Positions 8,308 to 19,836 of a DNA stretch of 64,000 bases are shown here, piece after piece. Position 1 is the stretch's first letter. Each line of letters opens with the position of its first letter. The notes below the pieces were generated by a model. The model was not told the DNA's origin. It did not search any database and was given only the letters and a program-made list of their open reading frames with translations. This stretch comes from Mycolicibacterium sp. lyk4-40-TYG-92 (GTDB taxonomy: Bacteria; Actinomycetota; Actinomycetes; Mycobacteriales; Mycobacteriaceae): NCBI RefSeq assembly GCF_030209435.1, contig NZ_JARVRX010000019.1, forward strand, positions 1-64,000, given 5' to 3'. The translations under genes were made by a program, and so were the position numbers.

Positions 8308-10131
8308 TCAATCCGCCGCGGCGACAGTCGCTTTCGGTTCGTGGACGGTCGGTCCCGGCTCCGCTTCGTAGAGCGCCTCGATCTCGGCGGCGTACTTCTC
8401 GACGACGGGACGCCGTTTGAGCTTCATGGTCAACGTGATCTCGTCTCCCCCTGGCTCCCAGAATGTCGGCAACACCGAGAATCGCTTGATCTGCTCGACG
8501 CGCGACAACTCGGTATTGCCTTGCGCCACACCGGCGGCGATCTGCGCGACCAGTTCGGGATCGGTGGCCAGCGCCGCGGGTGACGCGTCGGCAAGGCCGC
8601 GCTGCGCGGCGTACGGGCCCGCGGACTCGGCGTCGAGCACGATGAGAGCGGTGTTGTACGGCCGCCCGTCGCCGATTGCCATGACCACGCCGATCAGCGG
8701 ACAGGCCGCCTTGATGGACTTCTCGATGTTGGCCGGTGACATGTTCTTGCCGGCCGCGTTGATGATCAGTTCCTTCTTGCGGTCGACGATGGTCAGGTAG
8801 CCCTCGTCGTCGATCCGGCCGACGTCACCGGTGTGCAACCAGCCGTCCGCGTCGAGCGCCTCCGCGGTCTTGGCAGGTTCCTTCCGGTAACCCTTCATGA
8901 CCAGCGGCGCCCGCACCAGGAGCTCGCCGTCATCGGCCAGCCGACATTCGACGCCGGGTAGCGGCCGCCCGACGGTACCGAGCTTGGTGTCGCGCGGATG
9001 ACTCACGGTGGCAATGCAACTCAACTCCGACATACCCCACAATTCGGTCATCGGCAGCCCGAGCCCGACGAAGAAACCGAGAGTCTGCACCGGGATCGGC
9101 GCCGCGCCGGAGACGGCCCACCGCACCTGGTCCAGACCCAGGCGTCCACGCAGTTTGGACAGCACCAGGTCGTCGGCGGTGGCCCATTCGGCTGCGACGT
9201 CGTCGGGCACCGGCTGGTGCGCGAGCAGCGCCGCGGCCTTCTTTGCACCGACCGACAGCGCCCACTGCAGCGCCGCCCGTTTCATCTCGTCGGGCTCGTT
9301 GGCGACCGCGAATTCGACTGCGGCCTTGAGCTTTTCCCACACGCGCGGCACCCCTCCCCAGACCGTCGGCCGGACCTCGGGCAACGCCGCGGCGATCGCG
9401 CGGACGTCCGCAACGGTGGTGAGCTGGGTGCCGAACACCTCCTGGAAGTACAGTCCGGTCAGGCGATCGGCGATGTGGGCCGTCGGCAGGTAGGACGTGC
9501 CGCGGTCTCCGAACCGGATGCCCAGGACGTCATCGACGGCGAACGCCTCGAACAGGATGTTGGCGTGGGTCATCTCCACACCCTTCGGCTTGCCGGTGGT
9601 GCCCGAGGTGTAGATGAGCGTGACGATGTCGTCGGGCTGGACCGCACGCCAGGTGGCGTCGAAGTCGAAGTCCACCGGCGCGCACGCGAGCAGCTCTTCG
9701 ACGCCGATGGTCCCGTCGATCGCTCCGTCGATGACCACGATGTGTTCGATCGGCGCGCCGCTGGCGCGAATGCGATCGACGAATTGCGCCTCGCACATCA
9801 CGACTTTGGTGCCGGCATTGCCGAAGACATGCGCCAGGTCCGCCGGGGGCAACGTGTTGTACACCGAGAACGAGGTGGCGCCGACGTGTTGCGCGCCGAC
9901 CTCCAGCGGATAGAACTCCACCCGGTTGGCCATCATCAGGGACACCGTGTCGCCGCGGGCCACCCCGAGCCCGCTGAGCCCGGCGGCCACCGCACGCACC
10001 TGTTCGGAGTACTGCGCCCAGGTGAGGGCCGGCCCGCCGCCCGCGGTACGGAGTGCGACGGCGTCCGGATCGATCGACGCTGTCCGCTGGAACGCTTCAC
10101 ACAAAGTGGTCGGACGCTGCGCTTCAGACAT
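8308..10131 (-). CDS. Long-chain fatty acyl-CoA ligase, FadD11/FadD15-like
   Basis: A 607-residue AMP-forming enzyme that would activate long-chain fatty acids to acyl-CoA. The P-loop motif LIYTSGTTGKPKGVEMTH is near residue 180, and GWLHTGDVG and the C-terminal IVDRKKELII hinge follow. It has long-chain ACSL length and lacks the insertion that marks FAALs. GAGGAGGGA about 7 nt before ATG 10131 fixes the start. M. tuberculosis has fadD11 just past dnaE1, which is why I favour that orthologue, but FadD15 is also close. Convergent with lppI (3-nt gap). Confidence 0.8.
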   Translation of the reverse strand: MSEAQRPTTLCEAFQRTASIDPDAVALRTAGGGPALTWAQYSEQVRAVAAGLSGLGVARGDTVSLMMANRVEFYPLEVGAQHVGATSFSVYNTLPPADLAHVFGNAGTKVVMCEAQFVDRIRASGAPIEHIVVIDGAIDGTIGVEELLACAPVDFDFDATWRAVQPDDIVTLIYTSGTTGKPKGVEMTHANILFEAFAVDDVLGIRFGDRGTSYLPTAHIADRLTGLYFQEVFGTQLTTVADVRAIAAALPEVRPTVWGGVPRVWEKLKAAVEFAVANEPDEMKRAALQWALSVGAKKAAALLAHQPVPDDVAAEWATADDLVLSKLRGRLGLDQVRWAVSGAAPIPVQTLGFFVGLGLPMTELWGMSELSCIATVSHPRDTKLGTVGRPLPGVECRLADDGELLVRAPLVMKGYRKEPAKTAEALDADGWLHTGDVGRIDDEGYLTIVDRKKELIINAAGKNMSPANIEKSIKAACPLIGVVMAIGDGRPYNTALIVLDAESAGPYAAQRGLADASPAALATDPELVAQIAAGVAQGNTELSRVEQIKRFSVLPTFWEPGGDEITLTMKLKRRPVVEKYAAEIEALYEAEPGPTVHEPKATVAAAD

Positions 10132-10281
10132 TCCGGTGTCCCTCCTCGATGGGCCTCCTGATCGAAGCACATCGCCGGCGTTTTCACGGTGGTTCGCTAA
10201 CTCACGTGAACGCGGTCGCCGACGGACCGGCACGGTCCATGGCGACGCCACGCGAAATCCGCAGGGCGCTAAACATTTTGG

Positions 10282-10295
10282 GCTGAACGTTCAGC
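10282..10295. promoter_or_regulatory. Perfect 14-bp palindrome upstream of fadD
   Basis: GCTGAACGTTCAGC is a perfect dyad with no spacer, 151-164 nt upstream of the acyl-CoA ligase start, in a non-coding and locally A/T-richer stretch. Such dyads are typical of TetR-family operators of lipid genes in mycobacteria. Which gene it controls is unknown. Confidence 0.4.
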
Positions 10296-10309
10296 GGCGA
10301 TGGTGGCGT

Positions 10310-10417
10310 ATGGTCGGAACGATGGGAATAGCTGTCACGTCGCTGACACCGGTGGAACGGACCGCCCTGCTGACCGTCTACGCGCGGAAGGCCCAGATCC
10401 TGCGCTACCGCTTCTGA
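10310..10417 (+). pseudogene. Short ORF, possible methyltransferase N-terminal remnant
   Basis: A 35-codon frame (ATG 10310 or 10322) ending 7 nt short of the dnaE1 stop on the other strand. Its SLTPVERTALLTVYARKAQ resembles, from memory, the N-terminus of leucine-carboxyl-methyltransferase-type SAM enzymes, after which similarity would be expected to continue for about 250 residues but stops. No ribosome site. It may be a truncated remnant or chance. Confidence 0.25.
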
Positions 10418-10424
10418 ACTGACA

Positions 10425-13958
<3,534 letters not shown>

Positions 13959-13967
13959 AGGGCTGCC

Positions 13968-13973
13968 AGTCTA
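13968..13973 (-). promoter_or_regulatory. -10 box of dnaE1
   Basis: TAGACT on the minus strand, 9 nt before the dnaE1 ATG at 13958, giving a very short or absent leader. No clear -35 match was seen. Confidence 0.4.
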
Positions 13974-13983
13974 AAACGGGCCA

Positions 13984-14005
13984 CCGACACCTCTCGGCGT
14001 GTCGG
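13984..14005 (-). terminator. Hairpin after the tetR gene
   Basis: CCGACAC (13984-13990) and GTGTCGG (13999-14005) are perfect arms with an 8-nt loop, 21-42 nt after the tetR stop and just upstream of the dnaE1 promoter. On the minus strand a short T-run follows about 6 nt later. It would insulate dnaE1 from tetR transcription. Confidence 0.45.
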
Positions 14006-14025
14006 GCGCTGTGTCGTCGGCTGGA

Positions 14026-14724
14026 CTACGACGAAGCCGCGGCGGCCGCGGGCACGGCGTCCGTGGTGGACCCGGCCGCTGTTGCCACGGGACCTACCAG
14101 CAACCCCTTGTGCAACACCTGTTGCAGTTGCTTAGTTACCGCCTCGACGCGGTCCTGGTCGGCCACCAGCCCGGCATAGAACCCGAGCCCCCACACCATG
14201 GTGTACAACAGATCGGCAACAGGGGCCACAGCCGTCCCGGCAGGCAACTCGCCGCGCGCCACGGCGTCCCGCACGGCCTGGTCCATGAATTTGCGGACGG
14301 CCGCCTTCGCATCCCGGCGCGGGGCCGGCAGCCGGTCGGCCTCCAGATAGGAACTCACGAGCAGTGCCACACTGCCCGGTTCGTGGACACCGGCGTTGCG
14401 GAATTCGGTGACGAGAGCCGAAATCTGTGCTGGAAGAGTCGATTCCGCGCCGGCACGGGCGATGCAGAGGTCGATCGTCGTGGCGATCTCGTTCAGCAGG
14501 CAGTGGTAGATGTCCTCGCGCGTCTGGAAGTGGTAATGCAGCGTGGGACGGCTCAACTCGGCGATCTCGGCGATGGCCTGAATCGTGGTGGCATGGTAGC
14601 CACGGATCGCGATCACCTCGCGCGCGGCGCTCAAGATGCGCGCCCGCGTCTGCGCCGAATCAGTACCCGCCGGGCGACCCCGGCGGCGTGTTGCCTTCAC
14701 TGGGAGAACATCGAGATGCACCAT
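14026..14724 (-). CDS. TetR-family transcriptional regulator
   Basis: A 232-residue repressor-type protein. The N-terminal HTH is near residues 15-65 (TRARILSAAREVIAIRGYHATTIQAIAEIAELSR, broken at about residue 35, then TLHYHF), and the C-terminal helical domain ends in an Ala-rich tail. ATG 14724 has GAGGA about 8 nt upstream. It is divergent from the three-gene ABC exporter 366 bp away, the usual layout of a drug- or lipid-exporter repressor. Its own promoter overlaps a dyad, suggesting autoregulation. Ligand unknown. Confidence 0.85.
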   Translation of the reverse strand: MVHLDVLPVKATRRRGRPAGTDSAQTRARILSAAREVIAIRGYHATTIQAIAEIAELSRPTLHYHFQTREDIYHCLLNEIATTIDLCIARAGAESTLPAQISALVTEFRNAGVHEPGSVALLVSSYLEADRLPAPRRDAKAAVRKFMDQAVRDAVARGELPAGTAVAPVADLLYTMVWGLGFYAGLVADQDRVEAVTKQLQQVLHKGLLVGPVATAAGSTTDAVPAAAAASS

Positions 14725-14760
14725 GCCACGTCCTCGCACAGAAAGGGATATTTACGAATT

Positions 14761-14795
14761 CAGCAAACTCTAAGACATTGCTGGTACGCGGTCAA
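14761..14795 (-). promoter_or_regulatory. tetR promoter with overlapping dyad operator
   Basis: On the minus strand: -35 TTGACC (14795-14790), exactly 17 nt spacer, -10 TAGAGT (14772-14767). The inverted repeat CAGCAA (14761-14766) with TTGCTG (14778-14783), 11 nt apart, straddles the -10 and predicted start point. A repressor bound there would block this promoter, so TetR autoregulation is the natural reading. Confidence 0.6.
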
Positions 14796-14966
14796 CCGCA
14801 ACCTCGCCAACGGTCACCCGGTGGGCGTCGCGGGACCCGTCCGCGGGGCCGGTTCGTCCGATGACCGGCACAGACGGCACCCTGTCCGGCGGCCCATCGG
14901 CGACCCGTTCCGTGGCGGCGGCCAGCACCGCTATCTGTTTGCCTGGAAATTTGTCGCCAACGTAGA

Positions 14967-14983
14967 GATTCGGCAACCGAATC
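14967..14983. promoter_or_regulatory. 7-bp inverted repeat upstream of the exporter operon
   Basis: GATTCGG and CCGAATC are perfect arms around CAA, 72 bp upstream of the exporter -35. It differs from the dyad at the tetR promoter, so it is either a second operator class or a site for another regulator. Confidence 0.35.
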
Positions 14984-15054
14984 GGGGTCTGCATGGGGCC
15001 CGCGCCGGGCGCCGCATAGTGATGATGTCCACATCACGGCATGCGCTGTGCGAA

Positions 15055-15082
15055 TTGAATGCGCTGTCGCTCTCTGTATCGT
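15055..15082 (+). promoter_or_regulatory. Promoter of the ABC exporter operon, leaderless
   Basis: -35 TTGAAT (15055-15060), 16-nt spacer, -10 TATCGT (15077-15082). The GTG at 15091 lies 8 nt after the -10, about where transcription would start, and no ribosome site precedes it. The ATG at 15083 is followed by an immediate in-frame stop, so it is not used. A 9-bp direct repeat flanks the -35. Confidence 0.55.
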
Positions 15083-15090
15083 ATGAGTCC

Positions 15091-16023
15091 GTGATCGAGC
15101 TCATTAACGTCGCCAAGACTTTTGGCGGGTCTGTTCCCGCACTCCGCGACGTGAGCTTTTCCGTCCCCACGGGTTCGGTGTGTGCGTTGCTGGGACACAA
15201 CGGCGCCGGCAAGACGACGACGGTCAAAATCCTGTCCACCTTGCTCAAGCCGAGCTCGGGCCGGGCCATCGTGGCCGGCTACGACGTGGCAAAGGAACCT
15301 GCCAAGGTGCGTCAGTCCATCGGCGTCACCGGGCAGGACGCCGCCCTCGATCTCCGGCTGACCGGACGGGAGAACCTCGTCCTGTTCGGGCGCCTGCGCG
15401 GCCTGCGGCGCGGCGAGGCCCGCAGCCGGGCCGACGAACTCATCACCCAGTTCGACATGGGGCACGCCGCGGACCGCCAGGTGAGCGGGTACTCCGGCGG
15501 TATGCGCCGACGGATCGACATCGCGGTGTCCCTCGTCGTCCCGCCGAAGGTGCTGTTCCTCGATGAGCCGACCACCGGCCTGGACCCACGCAGCCGCCGC
15601 GATGTCTGGAATCTGGTGTCCTCCATGAAGGCGCAGGGCATCACCGTCCTGCTGACGACGCAGTATCTGGAAGAAGCCGACATCCTCAGCGATTCCATCG
15701 TCATCCTCAACGGCGGTCAGATCGTCGCCCGCGGGACGGCCGACGAACTCAAACGCCAGACGGGGTCGAGCTACTGCGAAATGACCCCGCTCAACCCCGA
15801 TGACCTGCCTCGCATCGCCACGGCCCTGGCCGACTTCGAAGAGATCGAGGTCGATACCGACGCGACGACGGTGTCGGTGCCGGCGCCGGGCGGCGTCGCA
15901 ACCCTGACCGAGGTCTTCCGCCGGATGGACGAGATCGGCGTCGAACTCATCGACATCTCGCTACGTCGCCCCTCGCTCGACGAAGTGTTCCTGCACCTCA
16001 CCACCCCGGTCAAGTCGAAGTGA
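15091..16023 (+). CDS. ABC transporter ATP-binding protein, DrrA-like
   Basis: The 310-residue ATPase of an export ABC system. Walker A is GHNGAGKTTT, the Q-loop area is GVTGQDAALDLRLTGRENL, the signature is YSGGMRRRIDIA and Walker B is VLFLDEPTTGLDP. The C-terminal domain (about 220-310, ending RRPSLDEVFLHLT) is the DrrA type found in drug and lipid exporters such as the PDIM DrrABC. GTG 15091 is the only start that fits the promoter. The stop overlaps the first permease start (GTGA), so the genes are translationally coupled. Confidence 0.9.
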   Translation: MIELINVAKTFGGSVPALRDVSFSVPTGSVCALLGHNGAGKTTTVKILSTLLKPSSGRAIVAGYDVAKEPAKVRQSIGVTGQDAALDLRLTGRENLVLFGRLRGLRRGEARSRADELITQFDMGHAADRQVSGYSGGMRRRIDIAVSLVVPPKVLFLDEPTTGLDPRSRRDVWNLVSSMKAQGITVLLTTQYLEEADILSDSIVILNGGQIVARGTADELKRQTGSSYCEMTPLNPDDLPRIATALADFEEIEVDTDATTVSVPAPGGVATLTEVFRRMDEIGVELIDISLRRPSLDEVFLHLTTPVKSK

Positions 16024-16757
16024 CGGCATTCGGACTCCTGACGGCCCGCATCCTCCGCAAGGGCTGGCTGGACCTCGTCTTCGCCGCACTGGTGCCGGTT
16101 TCCACGCTGATCGGCCTGACGTTCATGCTCGGCGGGGTCATCGCCACCGGCGATATGAGCTACGTGCAGTACATCCTGCCCGCGGTCGTGGTTCAGGCGA
16201 TGTTGTTCGGTGCGCTGACCACGACCGATCGGGCCGCCGGAGACAAAGCCAGCGGCCTCGGCTCCCGGATGCGCACGCTCCCCATTTCTCCCTATGCGCC
16301 GCTCATGGCCCGCATGGCCTATTGCCTCATCCGCGGTCTGCTGGCGTTGGTCGCGTCGGTACTGGCCGCGTACCTGCTCGGCTTCCGGATGACCACCGGA
16401 ATCGGTCACGCGGCAGCCTTCATCGTCCTGGCCCTGACCCTGACCCTGGCCGTGTCTTTCGGCGCCGACGCCACCGGCTCCAAGGCCGGGCGCGCCGAGG
16501 TGGCCAGCCAGCTGCTGCTCATCCCCCAGCTCTTCCTGGTGATGCTGTCGACCGGGCTGGCTCCCGTCGAGGCATTTCCCACGTGGCTGCACGGTTTCGT
16601 GCGCTACCAACCGGTTTCGCTGATCACCGACGCGCTGCGCGGATTCACCAGCGGTCACATCGATACCGGCATCCTCGGCGCCGGCGTCGCGTGGACCGTC
16701 GGGCTGTTGGTCGTCTTCGGCGCTGCCGCCGTCCGACTTCAGGAGCGATCATCGTGA
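16020..16757 (+). CDS. ABC-2 type permease, first subunit (DrrB-like)
   Basis: A 245-residue membrane subunit with about six helices. It starts at GTG 16020, overlapping the ATPase stop. It has the ABC-2 pattern of an early cytoplasmic segment (LTARILRKGWLDLVFA) and the conserved late motif VEAFPTWLHGFVRYQPVSLITDALRG, typical of DrrB/DrrC proteins (broken here as residues roughly 185-210). It should form the channel with the next gene. The substrate may be a drug, lipid or glycan. The adjacent glycan cluster is suggestive but not proof. Confidence 0.85.
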   Translation: MTAFGLLTARILRKGWLDLVFAALVPVSTLIGLTFMLGGVIATGDMSYVQYILPAVVVQAMLFGALTTTDRAAGDKASGLGSRMRTLPISPYAPLMARMAYCLIRGLLALVASVLAAYLLGFRMTTGIGHAAAFIVLALTLTLAVSFGADATGSKAGRAEVASQLLLIPQLFLVMLSTGLAPVEAFPTWLHGFVRYQPVSLITDALRGFTSGHIDTGILGAGVAWTVGLLVVFGAAAVRLQERSS

Positions 16758-17548
16758 ATCCGACCTCGCAGCACCAACATTCACGCCTCACCGAGAGTTG
16801 GATCTTCGCCGGGCGGCTGTTCATCCAGTGGCGCCGGTACCCCATGGTGCCCGTGCAGGCCCTGGTGTTCCCGACCCTCCTGCTGCTCATCTACGGCATC
16901 CTGGTCGGCAAGTCGATGGTGCGCCTCACCGGCAACAGCGGACTGGATGTCCTGATCCCCGTGTGCACGCTGGCCGGCGCCATGTCGGGCGCGATCGGCG
17001 CCGGTCTGGCCGTACCCCACGATCGCGACAGCGGGCTGCTCACGCGGCTGTGGATCATGCCGGTTCGGCGGACGTCTCCCCTGACCGGCGCACTGCTGGC
17101 CGAGGGCCTGCGCACCTTTGCGGCGTCGGCGTTCGTGGTGGCAGCCGGCTACCTGATGGGCTTCCGCTTCACGGGGAGCTGGCTCGCGCTGCTGGTCTAT
17201 CTGTTGATCCCCGTCGCCATCGTGCTGGTGTTCGCGACCATCGTGATCACCCTGGCCCTGCGGCCACAGGGCCGGATGATCCTCACGTGGACCAACACCG
17301 CGTGCATGGGCCTGGCGTTCGCGACGTTGATCCCGCCGGCCAAGATTCCGGCCGCGCTGCGCCCGATTGCCGACTACCAGCCGATCGCGCCGGCGGCCGC
17401 GGCCATGCGGGCGCTGTCCAACGGCGGCGCGTTCTGGCAGCCCCTCGCCGTGGCGGCGCTGTGGCTCGTGGCGATCGCGGCGGTCGTCGTCCCGATGGCG
17501 GTGCGTTCGTACCGCGCGGCAGTCGAGGGCGGCAAAGTAGACGGTTGA
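16754..17548 (+). CDS. ABC-2 type permease, second subunit (DrrC-like)
   Basis: A 264-residue membrane protein beginning at GTG 16754, overlapping the previous stop. It has a hydrophilic N-terminus (SRLTESWIFAGRLFIQWRRY), about six helices, the central AVPHDRDSGLLTRLWIMPVRR and the late AALRPIADYQPIAPAAAAMRAL. It is a divergent paralogue of the first permease, giving a heterodimeric pore with the DrrA-like ATPase. It ends 4 nt from the convergent GT2 gene, so the exporter operon is closed here. Confidence 0.85.
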   Translation: MNPTSQHQHSRLTESWIFAGRLFIQWRRYPMVPVQALVFPTLLLLIYGILVGKSMVRLTGNSGLDVLIPVCTLAGAMSGAIGAGLAVPHDRDSGLLTRLWIMPVRRTSPLTGALLAEGLRTFAASAFVVAAGYLMGFRFTGSWLALLVYLLIPVAIVLVFATIVITLALRPQGRMILTWTNTACMGLAFATLIPPAKIPAALRPIADYQPIAPAAAAMRALSNGGAFWQPLAVAALWLVAIAAVVVPMAVRSYRAAVEGGKVDG

Positions 17549-17552
17549 GCCG

Positions 17553-18470
17553 CTACTGGGACACGTCGAAATGCACCGGCATCTCGAACTCCCTGCGCTT
17601 CAGCTGCGCGGCGAAATAGCCGTACTGGAAAGCGATTCCGAGGATGGCGGTCGCTGCCAGCTCCGACACCGGACGGCGCAGCTCGGCACGCATCGTCGTC
17701 CACGCCGCCGCCGGTGAGACACGCGCCGGCACATGGCTGCCCGTGCTGAGCAGGTCATTGCTGTGCGCCCAGCGGATATATGCGTTGCTGTTGCCGTAGC
17801 GCTTCCACTGGCTGGCCAGATCGCGGATCGCGGTCCGCGGCTCCCACTCCATCAGCACCCGGGTGTCGGTGGCGATCGTGCCGAGCGACTGGTCCTGAAT
17901 CCGCCAGCAGATATCGAGGTCGCCGCCGCCGCGCATCGCCCGGAACCCGTCCACCTTCTCGAAGGCGATCCGGTCGATACCGAGATTGCAGGTCGGGTAG
18001 TAATCGGGCCGCGGCGGCACCATCCCGACGACGGCCTTCATCGCCCCGCCACTGCGGGGCAGCATGAACGGCTGCATCTTGGCAGCCATCCGGGCAGCCA
18101 CGGTGGGCCCCGACAAAGTGCGAACATTGGTGCAGGACAACGCAACTCCCGGTTGCGCCTGCAGGGCCCGGTGCGCGTCGAGCAGACCGGGCAGCGGCCG
18201 GCAGCGCCCGTCGATGAAGAGCAGAATGTCGGCGTCCGACCGGCTCGCGGCGACCTGCCGCGCGTAGTACGGACCCCGGCTGTTCGTCAGCGTCACGACA
18301 TTGGCGCCCAACGACCGCGCGACCGCCGCGGTGTCGTCGACCGATGCGTCGTCGACCACCGTCACCCGGTCGCCGTCGGACAACTGATCGAGCAACGGCT
18401 GGAGCAGCCGCGGAAGGTGATCTCCCATGTCGCGGACCGGAATGATGACTTCGATCGTCTGACCCGCCAT
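17553..18470 (-). CDS. Glycosyltransferase family 2
   Basis: A 305-residue GT-A fold transferase. It begins EVIIPVRDMGDHLPRLLQPL, has the nucleotide-sugar loop TVVDDASVDDT (near residue 40), the DXD-like FIDGRCRPLPG (near 88), and the acceptor-side GGGDLDICWRIQDQ (the ED-like general base region). A mildly hydrophobic C-terminal segment follows. It should add one sugar to a lipid-linked glycan at the inner face of the membrane. GGGGGA lies 7 nt before ATG 18470. It is 49 bp behind the UDP-glucose dehydrogenase gene, probably one operon, so a uronic acid donor is possible. Confidence 0.8.
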   Translation of the reverse strand: MAGQTIEVIIPVRDMGDHLPRLLQPLLDQLSDGDRVTVVDDASVDDTAAVARSLGANVVTLTNSRGPYYARQVAASRSDADILLFIDGRCRPLPGLLDAHRALQAQPGVALSCTNVRTLSGPTVAARMAAKMQPFMLPRSGGAMKAVVGMVPPRPDYYPTCNLGIDRIAFEKVDGFRAMRGGGDLDICWRIQDQSLGTIATDTRVLMEWEPRTAIRDLASQWKRYGNSNAYIRWAHSNDLLSTGSHVPARVSPAAAWTTMRAELRRPVSELAATAILGIAFQYGYFAAQLKRREFEMPVHFDVSQ

Positions 18471-18519
18471 GGATCAATCCCCCTATCGCAAGTTCGTCGA
18501 GCAGCGGCGCGGCCGCAGA

Positions 18520-19836
18520 TCAGACGTGCAGTCCGCCGCGGCCGAGCGAGTACACCTGCCACCCGGCACGCGACCAGCTCTCGCGGTCGATGACGTTCCG
18601 GGTGTCCAGGAGGCGTGGCTCCTTCACCACCGCGCGGAACGCCTCGGGATCGATGTTGGTGTACTCGTCCCACTCCGTCGCCAGCACGATCAGATCCGCG
18701 TTGCGGCAAGCGTCCTCGGCGCTGTCGAAGTAGCCGAGCGTCGGGAACCGGGCCTTGGCGTTGTCGATCGCCTTGGGATCGTGGACGCGGACGTCGGCGC
18801 CCTTCAGGTGCATCGCGGCAGCCACGTTCAGTGCCGGCGAGTCACGGACGTCGTCGCTGTTGGGCTTGAACGCGGCGCCCAGGACGGCGATGCTCTGGCC
18901 GAGGAACTCCCCCCCGACGACCGCACGGGCGACCGACACGGCCTTCTCGCGGCGGCGCAGGTTGATCTTGTCCACCTCGTGCAGGAACCGCAGCGCGTCC
19001 GAGGCGCCCAGCTCGCCCGCCCGGGCGCTGAACGCGCGGATGTCCTTGGGCAGGCAGCCGCCGCCGAAACCCAGCCCGGCATTCAGGAAGCGCTTGCCGA
19101 TGCGATCGTCGTACCCGAGCGCGCGGCTGAGCACCGTGACGTCGGCGTCGACGATCTCGCACACCTCGGCCATGGCGTTGATGAACGAAATCTTGGTTGC
19201 CAGAAAAGCATTGGCGGCGACCTTCACCAGTTCCGACGTCGGGAGGTCCGCCGTCAGATAGGGCGTGCCGCCGTCGAGCAGGGCGCCGTACACCTCTTGC
19301 AGCGTCTTCTCGGCGTATTCGGAGGTCACGCCGAACACCAGGCGGTCCGGCTGCAAGGTGTCCTCGATCGCCTTGCCCTCCCGGAGGAACTCCGGATTCC
19401 ACGCGACCTCGAGGCCTGACGACGTCTTGGCGACCTCCGCGGCGAGGCGCTGGGCGGTGCCGACCGGAACGGTGGACTTTCCGACGATCAAGCCGTCACA
19501 GTCCGCGTGGGCGACGACGGCGCGGAAGGCGCTGTCGACGTATGCGATGTTCGCGGCGTCCGAGCCGGCCAACTGCGGGGTCCCCACGCAGACGAAGTGC
19601 ACCGCGGCGCCGGACACCGCTTCCTCGGCAGACTGGGTGAAACGCAGCCGTCCGGTCGCGAGCACCGTGGCGAGCAGCTCGTCGAACCCGGGCTCGTAGA
19701 ACGGCGAGGTACCGGCCGACAAGGCCGCGATCTTCGATGCGTCGGTGTCGTACGCGACGACCTCGTGCCCGATATGCGCCATGCAAGCGGCGTGAACGGC
19801 ACCCAGGTAGCCCGTTCCAATCACGCTCAATCTCAT
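18520..19836 (-). CDS. UDP-glucose 6-dehydrogenase
   Basis: A 438-residue NAD-dependent enzyme converting UDP-glucose to UDP-glucuronate. The Rossmann motif GTGYLGAVHAA starts at residue 7, the central domain has VAWNPEFLREGKAIED, the catalytic cysteine lies in GFGGGCLPKDIRAF (near residue 261), and the C-terminal domain begins at SIAVLGAAFKPNSDDVRDSP. The start is ATG 19836 with GGAG 9 nt upstream; the longer frame is not a Rossmann start. It supplies uronic acid for the neighbouring glycosyltransferases and marks the cluster product as acidic. Confidence 0.9.
   Translation of the reverse strand: MRLSVIGTGYLGAVHAACMAHIGHEVVAYDTDASKIAALSAGTSPFYEPGFDELLATVLATGRLRFTQSAEEAVSGAAVHFVCVGTPQLAGSDAANIAYVDSAFRAVVAHADCDGLIVGKSTVPVGTAQRLAAEVAKTSSGLEVAWNPEFLREGKAIEDTLQPDRLVFGVTSEYAEKTLQEVYGALLDGGTPYLTADLPTSELVKVAANAFLATKISFINAMAEVCEIVDADVTVLSRALGYDDRIGKRFLNAGLGFGGGCLPKDIRAFSARAGELGASDALRFLHEVDKINLRRREKAVSVARAVVGGEFLGQSIAVLGAAFKPNSDDVRDSPALNVAAAMHLKGADVRVHDPKAIDNAKARFPTLGYFDSAEDACRNADLIVLATEWDEYTNIDPEAFRAVVKEPRLLDTRNVIDRESWSRAGWQVYSLGRGGLHV

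Larger units (their letters stand above)
14725..15090. other. 366-bp divergent control region, tetR / ABC exporter
   Basis: No gene is supported here. It holds the tetR promoter and operator (14761-14795), a second dyad GATTCGG-CAA-CCGAATC (14967-14983), a 9-bp direct repeat ATGCGCTGT (15041-15049 and 15059-15067), and the exporter promoter (15055-15082). The density of signals suggests regulation from both sides. Confidence 0.6.

Noticed and set aside
13999..15090. Long upstream extension of the ABC ATPase frame
   Set aside because: Antisense to tetR, and it bypasses a clear promoter; the ATPase fold begins at GTG 15091.
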